Source of the DNA: an uncultured Clostridium sp.
Lineage (GTDB): Bacteria > Bacillota > Clostridia > TANB77 > CAG-508
Assembly (NCBI GenBank): GCA_947648495.1
Contig: CANSOA010000007.1
Span: forward strand, 24,348-88,347
DNA: 64,000 nt
Direction of reading: 5' to 3'
Part shown: piece after piece, positions 9,193 through 17,604 of the stretch
Numbering within the stretch: the first letter of the stretch is position 1
Layout of the letters: each line of letters begins with the position of its first letter
Notes under the pieces: model-generated
Told to the model about the DNA's origin: nothing
The model's input: the letters and a program-made list of their open reading frames with translations, nothing else
Databases searched by the model: none
Program-made: the position numbers and the translations under genes

Positions 9193-9597
9193 TTATTTAC
9201 TTCCTATATTTGCTGTGGCAAAATCAGAGATTACACCTAATAAATTAGAAGATGCAAATAAAACTACTGCACCTACAATATAGGCCGTTGCTGATTTTTT
9301 AAATTCCGCTTTTTCATTTGGTGCCGCTGACATATATTTGATTGCGACATAAGTTATCATAATTATGGCAACTCCTGTTCCCACTATTCTGATTATATTA
9401 ATGATTGTTCCAACTATATTTCCAGTTGATTTTGCCAAGCCTTCTCCTTTCGCTTGTTTCGTCCAATCTGCTGTTACTTGAGTGGCAAAATTGAATTCAG
9501 CATTAACAAATGAATTTCCTAATAAATTACTTGAAAATAGTACAAAAAATATTAAAAACATTAGTGAAATTAATAAACTTTTTAATTTTCTTTTCAT
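9193..9597 (-). CDS. VirB2/TrbC-like pilin subunit (paralogue 5)
   Basis: A 134-residue protein with signal segment (about 8-33), mature region with FNFATQVTADW, and two hydrophobic helices around KYMSAAPNEKAEFKKS followed by TAYIVGAVVLFASSNLL. Its C-terminal half is nearly identical in pattern to paralogue 4, suggesting a recent duplication. A TTTCTCC-type purine-rich ribosome binding site (GGAGAA) precedes the ATG. Confidence 0.75.
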   Translation of the reverse strand: MKRKLKSLLISLMFLIFFVLFSSNLLGNSFVNAEFNFATQVTADWTKQAKGEGLAKSTGNIVGTIINIIRIVGTGVAIIMITYVAIKYMSAAPNEKAEFKKSATAYIVGAVVLFASSNLLGVISDFATANIGSK

Positions 9598-9638
9598 TTT
9601 TTCTCCTTTCTATTTATACATTTTATATTTTTTACAAT

Positions 9639-10034
9639 TTATGTACCAATATTAACACTGGTGAAATCATATATAATTGCCAAAATATTGGTCGCTGCAA
9701 ATACCAACACAGCTCCTAAAACATAAATACTCGCGCTTTTTTTAAAATCCGCTTTCTCACTTGGCGCTGCTGACATATATTTAATTCCTAAATATGTTAT
9801 CATAATAATCGCTGTTCCTGTCCCAATGATTCTGATTGTATTGATGATAGTTGCCATCAATCTTTCTGCTGCTTTATTAGCTTTTTCATTTGAACTAACA
9901 GAATTATCAGTAAATATGGCAAAATCCTTGCCAGATTCTATTGAAACAACCGCAAAAGCTGTATTAGTAAATGTTCCAATAAGCATTATTACAAGAATTA
10001 ATCCGATTACTATTTTAAAATCTTTCTTACGCAT
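9639..10034 (-). CDS. VirB2/TrbC-like pilin subunit (paralogue 6)
   Basis: A 131-residue protein with a signal segment (about 8-30), a polar linker with Asn, Ser and Lys, and two hydrophobic helices around KYMSAAPSEKADFKKS and the block YVLGAVLVFAATNIL. It has GGAGG upstream of the ATG and lies 41 bases upstream of paralogue 5. The downstream mature C terminus SVNIGT resembles the SANIG ending of paralogue 5. Confidence 0.75.
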   Translation of the reverse strand: MRKKDFKIVIGLILVIMLIGTFTNTAFAVVSIESGKDFAIFTDNSVSSNEKANKAAERLMATIINTIRIIGTGTAIIMITYLGIKYMSAAPSEKADFKKSASIYVLGAVLVFAATNILAIIYDFTSVNIGT

Positions 10035-10137
10035 CTTTACCTCCAGTGTTTTTCTATCATTATTTTACAATATATTTGAAATTTTTGCAATACTTTTTTT
10101 AAATGTAATACAATTGTAATAATTTTCTATCAAAAAC

Positions 10138-10174
10138 AAAAAACACGCATGCTAAAATAACATCCGTGTTTTTT
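10138..10174 (-). terminator. Rho-independent terminator after pilin paralogue 7
   Basis: A 10-bp stem (AAAAAACACG with CGTGTTTTTT, arms 10138-10147 and 10165-10174) with T-rich flanks. It lies just after the stop of 10191-10649, separating that gene from the other pilin genes. Confidence 0.8.
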
Positions 10175-10190
10175 ATTTTATGACTAAATT

Positions 10191-10649
10191 TTATCCTAAA
10201 TAAACTTTTACAGTAGCCATTAATAATTCCATCGAAGACCTTACTTCGTCTGCTTTAATATTTGCTGTTGCAAAGTTTTTGATTACTTGTAATATTCCAG
10301 CTGCTGCAAACAACACAATAGCTCCTACTACATAGATTGTAATACCTTTTTTAAGTTCCGCTTTCTCGCTTGGCGCTGCAGATATGTATTTGATTGCCAT
10401 TACAACAAGCATAATGATAGCAATACCCATACCAACTACTTGAACAAGATTAATAATCGCTGCAACAACTTGTGTAAAAGTTCCCTTAGCATTGGAATTA
10501 TCACCCATACCACTAAATTGATTAATGTCTATATTATCCCATGTGCTACTAGATGCATCATTAGCAGCGAATACTGCTGTTGATAACATTGTCACTACCA
10601 TTAATACCATTAATACGACTGATAAAAATTTCATTACCTTTCTATTCAT
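10191..10649 (-). CDS. VirB2/TrbC-like pilin subunit (paralogue 7, longest)
   Basis: A 152-residue protein starting MNRKVMK, with a signal peptide ending near AVFAAND, a mature segment with WDNIDINQFSGMGD, and two hydrophobic helices around KYISAAPSEKAELKKG. It has an extra C-terminal tail of about 20 residues (ADEVRSSMELLMATVK) that the other paralogues lack. GGAGG precedes the ATG. It is the first pilin gene of the array and has its own terminator, so it may be expressed alone and at high level. Confidence 0.75.
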   Translation of the reverse strand: MNRKVMKFLSVVLMVLMVVTMLSTAVFAANDASSSTWDNIDINQFSGMGDNSNAKGTFTQVVAAIINLVQVVGMGIAIIMLVVMAIKYISAAPSEKAELKKGITIYVVGAIVLFAAAGILQVIKNFATANIKADEVRSSMELLMATVKVYLG

Positions 10650-10833
10650 AGTTTTTCCTCCTTTTCTATATTATCAAAATTTTATAAACATACTTCTATA
10701 TTTTAATGATAGCATATAATTTTTGGTTTGTAAACATTTTTTTGCAAAATTTTTCTAATTTTTTTCAACGTTATATTGCAACATTTTTCTTTATTATATA
10801 TAATTTTAAAAAATATTAATGAGGAAATATAAA

Positions 10834-12303
10834 ATGAAAAAATATCAAACTAATTTAAAGCTTACACTCTTTTTTATTACACTTTTTGTAACAATTCTTT
10901 TAGACTCTTTACAGACTAATTTTAATCTTTATGATGAAACTTGGAATTTCCAAAGTATTTTTAAAATGTATCAAGGCGGAATTCTTTATCAAGATAATAA
11001 CGTAATTCATACACCGCTGTTTTTTGTTTTGGGAAACTGGGTGTTTCAACTTTTTAGCGCTAATTTTCTCGTTTTTCGAATATATGGAACGATTATTTTC
11101 TTTTTAAAATATGTTTTCTTGTTTCTTATTTTAAGGAAACTAGATGTAAAAAAGTCGCTTACTATACTTTATATAACGTTCTGGTTTATGCTTGATACTG
11201 ATAATATTGGCTCTGGTGCCAATTATAATCAATTGGCTTTGTTGTTATGTTTGATTGGAATTTTGTGGTATGTAACTCATTATCACAAAAAATTCTATCA
11301 TTTGGGGCAAGGTTTGCTAATCTTTTTAGTATTTTTTACAAAGCAAAATATTGGATTTTACTACGCTTTTGGAATTGTGCTATTTGAAATATTAGAACAC
11401 GGATTTGATACTAAATTTTTTATTAATCAATTGGTAAAATTAGCGTCATTTTTGCCTTGTATACTAATTTCTGCAATTATTATGTATGTCAAAGGAAATT
11501 TATTTGGATTTATCAATTTGTGTTTTGGTAGCCTCTTAGAATTTGGAAGTACGAATCACACTTTTAACCCAACTACTTTGGAAGCCATTGCTGTTATGTT
11601 ATTTGTTACTGTTTTTGGTGTTTATATTATAGTAAAATCAAACGCTTCAAAAATTGAAAAAGATCACATGAAATTTTTACTATGTTTAGCAACTTGTTTG
11701 TCATTTACAATGTTACCGCTTATCAACCCTTATCATACTATTATGGCTTTGTCGTTTTATTACTTACTTTTTGTTTATATGTTAGATTGCCTACTACTTC
11801 AAGATATACTTTCTCCAAAAATACAAAAAAATATATTACCACTTATCTGCTTTTTCATCTTTTTTGCTATTTTTGCAGAAATAGGACATATTTATTTTTA
11901 CAATTACAAAAATTTAAAACATTTTGAGGCATCTCATCCGTTTTATAACGCACCTATTGCTGACAAAAACTTAACTCAAATTCAAGATATGACAAATTAT
12001 ATTTCAAACAAACAAAAAACAGGAACTGATGTTATTATTTTAGCATACGACGCCGCATCTTACATGGTTCCTTTACAAATTAACAACTGTGAATTCGACC
12101 TTCTCCTTAGTGGAAATTTGGGCTATCGTGGAATTGAAAATACCATCCAAAAAATTTCCCAAATGCAAAATACGGAATTTCTTATATTTACAAACGAGGA
12201 AGATTGCTTCTATCAAGAACCAAAGCAAATCCGAGAATATGTTATACAAAATTTAGAAAAAACTGGTGAATTCTTAAATTATTCTATTTACATAAATAGA
12301 TAA
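10834..12303 (+). CDS. Polytopic membrane protein, GT-C glycosyltransferase-like
   Basis: About 489 residues from the ATG at 10834, which has GAGGA at good spacing; an ATG at 10819 lies before that site. There are about ten to twelve hydrophobic segments, a first extracytoplasmic loop with NLYDETWNFQS, and a C-terminal soluble domain of about 110 residues. The plan (an acidic pair in the first loop after helix 1, many helices, a soluble C terminus) is that of GT-C lipid-linked-sugar glycosyltransferases; here the acidic residues are in YDETW. No specific substrate can be assigned. It is divergent from the pilin cluster and followed closely by a small charged protein. Confidence 0.55.
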   Translation: MKKYQTNLKLTLFFITLFVTILLDSLQTNFNLYDETWNFQSIFKMYQGGILYQDNNVIHTPLFFVLGNWVFQLFSANFLVFRIYGTIIFFLKYVFLFLILRKLDVKKSLTILYITFWFMLDTDNIGSGANYNQLALLLCLIGILWYVTHYHKKFYHLGQGLLIFLVFFTKQNIGFYYAFGIVLFEILEHGFDTKFFINQLVKLASFLPCILISAIIMYVKGNLFGFINLCFGSLLEFGSTNHTFNPTTLEAIAVMLFVTVFGVYIIVKSNASKIEKDHMKFLLCLATCLSFTMLPLINPYHTIMALSFYYLLFVYMLDCLLLQDILSPKIQKNILPLICFFIFFAIFAEIGHIYFYNYKNLKHFEASHPFYNAPIADKNLTQIQDMTNYISNKQKTGTDVIILAYDAASYMVPLQINNCEFDLLLSGNLGYRGIENTIQKISQMQNTEFLIFTNEEDCFYQEPKQIREYVIQNLEKTGEFLNYSIYINR

Positions 12304-12358
12304 TTTGTGTTATAATATAAATATAATAGTTTTATAAATGATAAATGAGGTGAATTTT

Positions 12359-12553
12359 ATGAATTTTAAAGGGAAAAATAAGGAAAAAGAATCGCACAAA
12401 AAAGAAATGGACAATGAAATTGAAATTGTTATGGGCGATGATTCCAATTTTGAATTAGAAATTTCTGACGTTGGAGATTGTATGAATGATTTAAGACCAA
12501 AAGATCGCGAAAAAAAGAAAAAAGAAATTGTCATTCCAAAAACTAAAAAATAA
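12359..12553 (+). CDS. Small, highly charged protein of unknown function
   Basis: A 64-residue protein starting MNFKGKNKEK, preceded by GAGGTGAATTTT, a good ribosome binding site. It has a basic N terminus, an acidic middle (EIEIVMGDDSNFELE) and a Lys-rich C terminus. No membrane segment and no known motif. It lies 55 bases after the GT-C-like gene and is followed by a terminator shared with the convergent gene, which supports it as a real transcription unit end. Confidence 0.5.
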   Translation: MNFKGKNKEKESHKKEMDNEIEIVMGDDSNFELEISDVGDCMNDLRPKDREKKKKEIVIPKTKK

Positions 12554-12558
12554 CGTAA

Positions 12559-12582
12559 AAAGAAGGGTTTTGTCCCTTCTTT
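12559..12582. terminator. Bidirectional terminator between convergent genes
   Basis: A 9-bp stem (AAAGAAGGG with CCCTTCTTT, loop TTTTGT). T-rich and A-rich flanks on the two sides allow it to serve both the plus-strand gene ending at 12553 and the minus-strand gene whose stop codon overlaps at 12581-12583. Confidence 0.8.
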
Positions 12583-14206
12583 AATTTTTCCATAATACAT
12601 GAATTTCTCCATACAACTGTGTTTCAAATCCGTTTTTTATGAGCGCATTTAATTTTTCTGCGTCATTTTTTATCATGTAAACTGCATCTTCGTCTATTGG
12701 CTCTGGAATTTGGAATGTGTATTTGCCATATTGAGTTACAATTTCGTTTTCTATTTGCAAATTTTCTTGAAATTCATAGGGTGAAATTGGTGTTGCAATC
12801 AGTGTATAAATATAGGTTTGATTTAAGCAATTTTCCACATAAATTTTATTTTTCTGTAATGACTCTGCTTTGCCAGATGCTTCTATAATTTCTTCCTCAA
12901 AATACATTAAATCGCTTTTTGCAAATTCTGTAAAATAATTATGAAGAAAAAATCCCGCTTCTAGGCAATACGCCAAAACAATAACAATTCCCACATATTT
13001 CATTTTATCCGAACTATACGCCACAAACCTACCAGCAAAATAAATCATTGGAATATAAATTGCATTTATTTTATTAATATTTAGTTCTGCAATGCATAAA
13101 CCAAGTAAAAACATAATAATAAATGTCACAAGCATGATAAAATCTAAACTTAATTCTTTTTTATTAAAATCTTTTATCACATTTTGTATAACTTCTACCA
13201 AACCAAAAATAACAAGCGGTATAGACAATTTATATAGAGTTCCAAACCCTTCAATTGCATTATAATTCAAGAAATCTTTTGTAAAAAGAATTTCAAAAAT
13301 CTGATTTATATTTGGTGGAATATTCTTAAAAGAAATTTCTCCACCTCGATAAAACCATAATTTAGGGATAGAGAAAATGGGAATTGTTGCTTTTTCCAAA
13401 ATTCCACTATTGATGACTAACATCAAAATTAGCGGAATTGCTAAAATTCCTAAAGGTATTGCCATTGCAAAAATATTTTTGATTTTGATTTTTTTTAGCA
13501 ATATCATAAACAAAAGTACTATTCCAATTATAGCTGGTATTGCTAGATAGGCTATTGCGTAAGTATATAAAGTAAGTCCCCAAAAAACACCTGATAAAAT
13601 GTACCAGAAGAGTTTGTCAGAATTTAGAGCTTTCATAAATATAAAAGTTGAAATTGTCAAAAGTGAGCTCATTAAATAGGATTCTAGTCCCCACCTTGAT
13701 TTCATCACAAAAAATGGTGATACAACAAGAATAAAACTAATAAATAACGCATTTTTCTTGTCCTTATTTTCAGCAATCATTTTGTACAAAACAATCAATG
13801 ATAGCAAACTAACTAGCACAGCAGGCAACCTGAAAATGGTTTTACTTACGCCAAATATTCTTATACAAATTGCTGATAAATAGGTATATAAAGCATTTTG
13901 CCCTCCGCCAAAATTAATAAAATACACTGGCAATTTATATAAATAGCGATCCACACCATACTTTGAAATGCAAATTGCATCATACCATGCTCCTGCCTCG
14001 TCAACATGCAAGCCTTGTGGAATATTTTCTATTTTATAGGTTAATAAAACAGATGAAATGACAAAAATTACTATAAAAATAAATTTTCCGTATTTTTCAA
14101 GCCATTGATTGGTATGATTTGATTGTTCTGTTTTATTTTTTATTTTTGTAATTATGCAGATTATTAATGTCATGAAAAATAAAAAATCAGCCATTATATT
14201 TATCAT
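12581..14206 (-). CDS. GT-C family (PMT/ArnT-like) membrane glycosyltransferase
   Basis: About 541 residues from the ATG at 14206, with AAAGGA at proper spacing; upstream in-frame ATGs lack this. The first extracytoplasmic loop has GLHVDEAGAWYDA, the conserved Asp-Glu acidic motif of dolichyl/polyprenyl-phosphate mannosyltransferase-type GT-C enzymes, followed by about eleven membrane helices and a C-terminal extracytoplasmic domain. Such enzymes move a sugar from a polyprenyl phosphate to protein or cell-surface polymers on the outer face of the membrane. The substrate is unknown. It is convergent with the other GT-C-like gene at 10834. Confidence 0.7.
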   Translation of the reverse strand: MINIMADFLFFMTLIICIITKIKNKTEQSNHTNQWLEKYGKFIFIVIFVISSVLLTYKIENIPQGLHVDEAGAWYDAICISKYGVDRYLYKLPVYFINFGGGQNALYTYLSAICIRIFGVSKTIFRLPAVLVSLLSLIVLYKMIAENKDKKNALFISFILVVSPFFVMKSRWGLESYLMSSLLTISTFIFMKALNSDKLFWYILSGVFWGLTLYTYAIAYLAIPAIIGIVLLFMILLKKIKIKNIFAMAIPLGILAIPLILMLVINSGILEKATIPIFSIPKLWFYRGGEISFKNIPPNINQIFEILFTKDFLNYNAIEGFGTLYKLSIPLVIFGLVEVIQNVIKDFNKKELSLDFIMLVTFIIMFLLGLCIAELNINKINAIYIPMIYFAGRFVAYSSDKMKYVGIVIVLAYCLEAGFFLHNYFTEFAKSDLMYFEEEIIEASGKAESLQKNKIYVENCLNQTYIYTLIATPISPYEFQENLQIENEIVTQYGKYTFQIPEPIDEDAVYMIKNDAEKLNALIKNGFETQLYGEIHVLWKN

Positions 14207-14284
14207 TTTGGATTCCTTTCTATTTGGTTTTTCTGACATATCATACATCACAAGAATATTTTTGTCAATTTTTTTATAAATTTC

Positions 14285-14313
14285 TTGACAAATGGAAATA
14301 ATACGTTTATAAT
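14285..14313 (+). promoter_or_regulatory. Consensus sigma-A type promoter for the tRNA gene
   Basis: TTGACA at 14285-14290 and TATAAT at 14308-14313 with a 17-base spacer: a perfect match to the vegetative consensus, 29 bases before the tRNA gene. There is no other gene it could serve on the plus strand before the tRNA. Confidence 0.9.
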
Positions 14314-14342
14314 ATACATGTCAACTTTATAGGTTGACCTAT

Positions 14343-14419
14343 GGCGAGGTAGCTCAGCTGGCTAGAGCAACTGGTTCATACCCAGTAGGTCGAGGGTTCG
14401 AGTCCCCCTCTCGCTACCA
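14343..14419 (+). tRNA. tRNA with CAU anticodon (probably elongator Met)
   Basis: A 77-base cloverleaf including an encoded CCA end. The acceptor 5' strand is GGCGAGG, the anticodon stem is ACTGG/CCAGT with loop TTCATAC, and the T arm contains GGTTCGAGTCC. The anticodon is CAU. Initiator features (C1-A72 mismatch, three G-C pairs in the anticodon stem) are absent, so elongator Met is favoured; Ile with a lysidine-modified CAU cannot be excluded. Confidence 0.9.
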
Positions 14420-14420
14420 A

Positions 14421-14460
14421 AAAAAATTCTCTTATCTATTGATATGAGAAATTTTTTATT
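14421..14460 (+). terminator. Candidate terminator after the tRNA
   Basis: An imperfect hairpin with core TTCTC/GAGAA and A-rich then T-rich flanks (ending GAAATTTTTTATT) directly follows the tRNA CCA end. Confidence 0.65.
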
Positions 14461-14495
14461 ATTATATTAAAATATCTAAAAGTGGGGACTTTTAA

Positions 14496-16049
14496 ATGTG
14501 TAAAACTCATTTAAAAAATAATATCAAGAAAAAATTCAAAAATTACACTTTACAAAATTATGAAGAAGATGTAAAAAATCTAGGTTTATCAAATATCTGG
14601 GATTTAATTTGTGAATACATAATAGCATTTGGAGAAACAGAATTTTTAAGTATAAAAAATTTTAGCGAACTATATGAAATCGGTTTAGCAACTCAAGATA
14701 AACAACAAAAAAAGAATTATGGTCAATATTATACTCCAGATGACGTTGCAAAAGTTATGAGTCAATGGTTGGATAAACAAGAAGGAGAAATCATTTGCGA
14801 TGTTTCGTGTGGTACTGGAAAATTGATTATTACCTATTTAGATTACATTGGAAAAGAAAGAGCTATAGACTTAATTAAAAATGAAAAAATATATTTATAT
14901 GATTTAGACAAAGTCGCTTTAAAAATCTGCAAAATTTCTTTAATGGTAAAATATGGGCTAGAATTCGGAAATTGTATACACGATTTTGCTTGCGATTTTT
15001 TAGATAACAATGTTATTTTACCAAAAAATTGCAAAACAATTGCCAATCCACCTTATGCTGTGATAAGCAATTTCGGGGAAAATTGGAATATTACAAACGT
15101 AATCAAAGATACAAAAGAATATTATTCAGCCTTTATGGAAAAAATTGTAGAACAAAGCAAATCTACTGTAATTATTACGCCTTACAGTTTTATTTCTGGA
15201 AACAAATTTTATTCATTACGCCAAGTTTTGACTAAATATAGCGGTTTTATTTACTCTTTTGATAATGTACCCGGTAATATTTTTCGTGGAAAAAAACATG
15301 GAATTTTTAACTCAAATACAAGTAATTCTGTAAGAGCTGCAATTACAGTTGTAAATAAAAATAAAAACATTGGCTTTAAATTAACACCTTTAATTCGATT
15401 TAAAAATATTGAAAGAGAAAACCTTTTAAAATGTGATATTTTGGAAAATTTTTTAGGCGAAAAAAGTCAAACTATCTCAAACGAAAATCCTTCTTTTGCT
15501 AAATGTCACAAGCAATTAGAAAATATTTTTGAAAGTTGGACTTTAAAATCAGAAAATCATATTTTAAAAGAATTGATAACTCCTTCCGCAGAATTTACAA
15601 TTTCAATGCCAAATACTTGTCGATATTACACAACGGCTTCAGCCGAACAAATGAAAAGAAACGGTCAAATTATAATGCATTTTGACAATGAAGATATTTT
15701 TAATTTTATTTATTGTTTCATAAATTCTTCATTTGTATACTGGTTTTGGCGTATGTATGACGGTGGCATTACTTATCCTACAAATTTGTTAATGAAAGTT
15801 CCAAGTATCTTTCATCTATTAAAGCCTGAAGATAAACAGTTTTTTAAAAAAATCGCGCAAGAGATGATTAATAAAGCTGAAGATTATAAAATAACTAAAA
15901 AAAATGTTGGCATACAGGAAAATATTAAATATCCTAAAAAATATCGAGATAAAATCAATGAAAGAATATTAAAAATACTAGATTTAAATGAAAACGCTTC
16001 TATTTTTGATATTGTTCATTCTAACATGGCTTTGGAGGTGAATTTATGA
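14496..16049 (+). CDS. N6-adenine-type DNA methyltransferase of a restriction-modification pair
   Basis: A 517-residue protein. Motif I is CDVSCGTGKL (S-adenosylmethionine binding, about residue 108), and motif IV, the catalytic N-P-P-Y, is in TIANPPYAVIS (about 185). A GQYYTPDDVAKVM segment near residue 77 is the typical start of HsdM/N6_N4-Mtase domains. The C-terminal half is a probable target-recognition region. It is followed, with a 4-base ATGA overlap, by a candidate endonuclease, so the two form a type II-like unit. The gene pair is on the plus strand in a mostly minus-strand neighbourhood and directly follows a tRNA gene, which suggests horizontal entry (inference). Confidence 0.85.
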   Translation: MCKTHLKNNIKKKFKNYTLQNYEEDVKNLGLSNIWDLICEYIIAFGETEFLSIKNFSELYEIGLATQDKQQKKNYGQYYTPDDVAKVMSQWLDKQEGEIICDVSCGTGKLIITYLDYIGKERAIDLIKNEKIYLYDLDKVALKICKISLMVKYGLEFGNCIHDFACDFLDNNVILPKNCKTIANPPYAVISNFGENWNITNVIKDTKEYYSAFMEKIVEQSKSTVIITPYSFISGNKFYSLRQVLTKYSGFIYSFDNVPGNIFRGKKHGIFNSNTSNSVRAAITVVNKNKNIGFKLTPLIRFKNIERENLLKCDILENFLGEKSQTISNENPSFAKCHKQLENIFESWTLKSENHILKELITPSAEFTISMPNTCRYYTTASAEQMKRNGQIIMHFDNEDIFNFIYCFINSSFVYWFWRMYDGGITYPTNLLMKVPSIFHLLKPEDKQFFKKIAQEMINKAEDYKITKKNVGIQENIKYPKKYRDKINERILKILDLNENASIFDIVHSNMALEVNL

Positions 16050-17164
16050 TACCCTTAACAAAATTACAAAAAGAAATCATGCAAGAATTTTATAGCATCG
16101 AAAAAACAAGGGTAATTTATGATAAAAAAGAAAGACAAGGCTTATGGCAAAAATCAACCAAAAAAGTATTTTTAAACTTAGAAGAAATTTTTAAGAAATG
16201 CCCTGCTTTAGCACATCAAATTAATAAAAGTTATAAAATAAAAAATAACATTCAATCAGCAATTTTCAGTGAATGTGTTTATGCTCAAACTTTAGCAAAC
16301 ATGTTTCATTTAAATCATTTTATCAATTGTTCAGAAGATAGGCATTTTATTCCAGAAACAATCAACCATTTACTTCAATCATATCATTTAGTGCCAAGAT
16401 ACTGCTATTCCAGTGACGATAAAAAAAGAATGCTCATTCAAGCTGGCGGAGCCGGTGGAATTGATAGTGCACTAATTTCAGTAATAGACTTAAATATTTA
16501 TACGATTGAATTTAAAGAACCCAAAGCCAAAACTAGCGAACCAGATTTGCCAAAATATATAGAAAACGGCAAATTAGTTGTTACACTTGATTTCTTAGAA
16601 AGATATCCTCAATTCCAACAAATGTTAAACGAACAAAAAGATTTAAACTTTTTCGAAAAAATGGGGAATAATATCCATAATTTTTCAAAAGAAAGTATAC
16701 ATATCGCTGTTTCAAACAATTATGTAAAAAAATATGCTGATGTAATTTGTACAGAAGACAAATCAGGAAATTTAGTCATGCTTCCAGCTAACCAAGTTAC
16801 ACTTTGGGCTAAAACAGAAGGCGAAATTCGTCCAGCTGGAAGAAATCATTACAAAGTTTGGACCCCTTTGGCTTTAAAAATATTTTTAGAAAAACTAAAT
16901 GCGAAATTTGAAGGAAATATAGTAACAGTTGAAAAAAGTAAACTAGAGCTTCGAAAAGAACGTGGCGGAAATCGCAAAATATCAGGCTTTAAAATAAACC
17001 CATTATTTTTTATATACCAAAAAGACTGTACTATAAAAGAAAACTTAGTTAGTTTTGATATTACTCATGTCCGACAACTAAACCCTACCATTGCTGGAAA
17101 AATGTCTTTTAAAAATTTAGAATACAATAAAGTAAAAGATTATTATACAAATATTAAAAATTAA
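16046..17164 (+). CDS. Candidate restriction endonuclease partner of the methyltransferase
   Basis: A 372-residue protein whose start overlaps the methyltransferase stop and has GGAGG at ideal spacing. A segment near residues 132-165 (GGAGGIDSALIS followed by YTIEFKEPKAK) has the Asp ... Glu-x-Lys spacing of a PD-(D/E)xK nuclease core. It does not match a family I can name. The tight coupling to the methyltransferase is the main reason for the function; the recognition sequence cannot be inferred. Confidence 0.7.
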   Translation: MIPLTKLQKEIMQEFYSIEKTRVIYDKKERQGLWQKSTKKVFLNLEEIFKKCPALAHQINKSYKIKNNIQSAIFSECVYAQTLANMFHLNHFINCSEDRHFIPETINHLLQSYHLVPRYCYSSDDKKRMLIQAGGAGGIDSALISVIDLNIYTIEFKEPKAKTSEPDLPKYIENGKLVVTLDFLERYPQFQQMLNEQKDLNFFEKMGNNIHNFSKESIHIAVSNNYVKKYADVICTEDKSGNLVMLPANQVTLWAKTEGEIRPAGRNHYKVWTPLALKIFLEKLNAKFEGNIVTVEKSKLELRKERGGNRKISGFKINPLFFIYQKDCTIKENLVSFDITHVRQLNPTIAGKMSFKNLEYNKVKDYYTNIKN

Positions 17165-17190
17165 CTCCAGCTTTATAAAACTGGAGTTTT
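17163..17190 (+). terminator. Terminator after the restriction-modification pair
   Basis: An 8-bp stem AACTCCAG/CTGGAGTT (arms 17163-17170 and 17181-17188) followed by T residues; it starts at the endonuclease stop codon and is convergent with the MazF gene. Confidence 0.85.
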
Positions 17191-17194
17191 TCTG

Positions 17195-17545
17195 TTATTC
17201 CTCTAAACCGAAACTGATTCCTATTGCATTATTAACTTTATTCATTAATTTATTATCGTTAATATGCCCAATTTTTTCCTTCAACCTACTTTTATCAATT
17301 GTTCTAATTTGCTCTGCTAACACAACTGAATCCGATTTTAAACCGTTATCTTCTGATGCTATTTTTATATGAGTAGGTAGTCTTGTTTTTCCAGTTTGGG
17401 ACGTAATTGCAGCCGCAATAACAGTTGGGCTGTACTTATTTCCAGTATCGTTTTGTATTATTAAAACTGGTCTAATTCCACCTTGTTCAGACCCTACAAC
17501 TGGACTTAAATCAGCATAGAACATATCTCCTCTTTTTACTACCAT
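17195..17545 (-). CDS. ndoA: MazF/NdoA-type endoribonuclease toxin
   Basis: A 116-residue protein from the ATG at 17545 (GGAG eight bases upstream). It closely follows Bacillus NdoA/EndoA in pattern: [19 protein letters not shown] at the N terminus, then [12 protein letters not shown], the [10 protein letters not shown] strand, LPTHIKI and [13 protein letters not shown]. MazF-type enzymes cut mRNA in single-stranded sites and are held in check by an antitoxin. No antitoxin gene is adjacent: the upstream gene on the same strand (17605-18225) is an exported protein. The antitoxin must be elsewhere, or the gene has a different control. Confidence 0.9.
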   Translation of the reverse strand: MVVKRGDMFYADLSPVVGSEQGGIRPVLIIQNDTGNKYSPTVIAAAITSQTGKTRLPTHIKIASEDNGLKSDSVVLAEQIRTIDKSRLKEKIGHINDNKLMNKVNNAIGISFGLEE

Positions 17546-17604
17546 AATCTTCACTCCTACTTAAATTTACGTATAGAATAGAATATTAAATTACGTTTTT
17601 TACT

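Noticed and set aside
7225..10649. Type IV pilus (PilA) or Tad pilins.
   Set aside because: There is no prepilin peptidase motif; the two-helix plan with a polar turn and the VirB4/PrgI neighbours fit VirB2.
14343..17190. Attachment-site duplication of the tRNA end flanking the restriction-modification pair.
   Set aside because: No copy of the tRNA 3' end was found beyond the endonuclease gene; no integrase is present.
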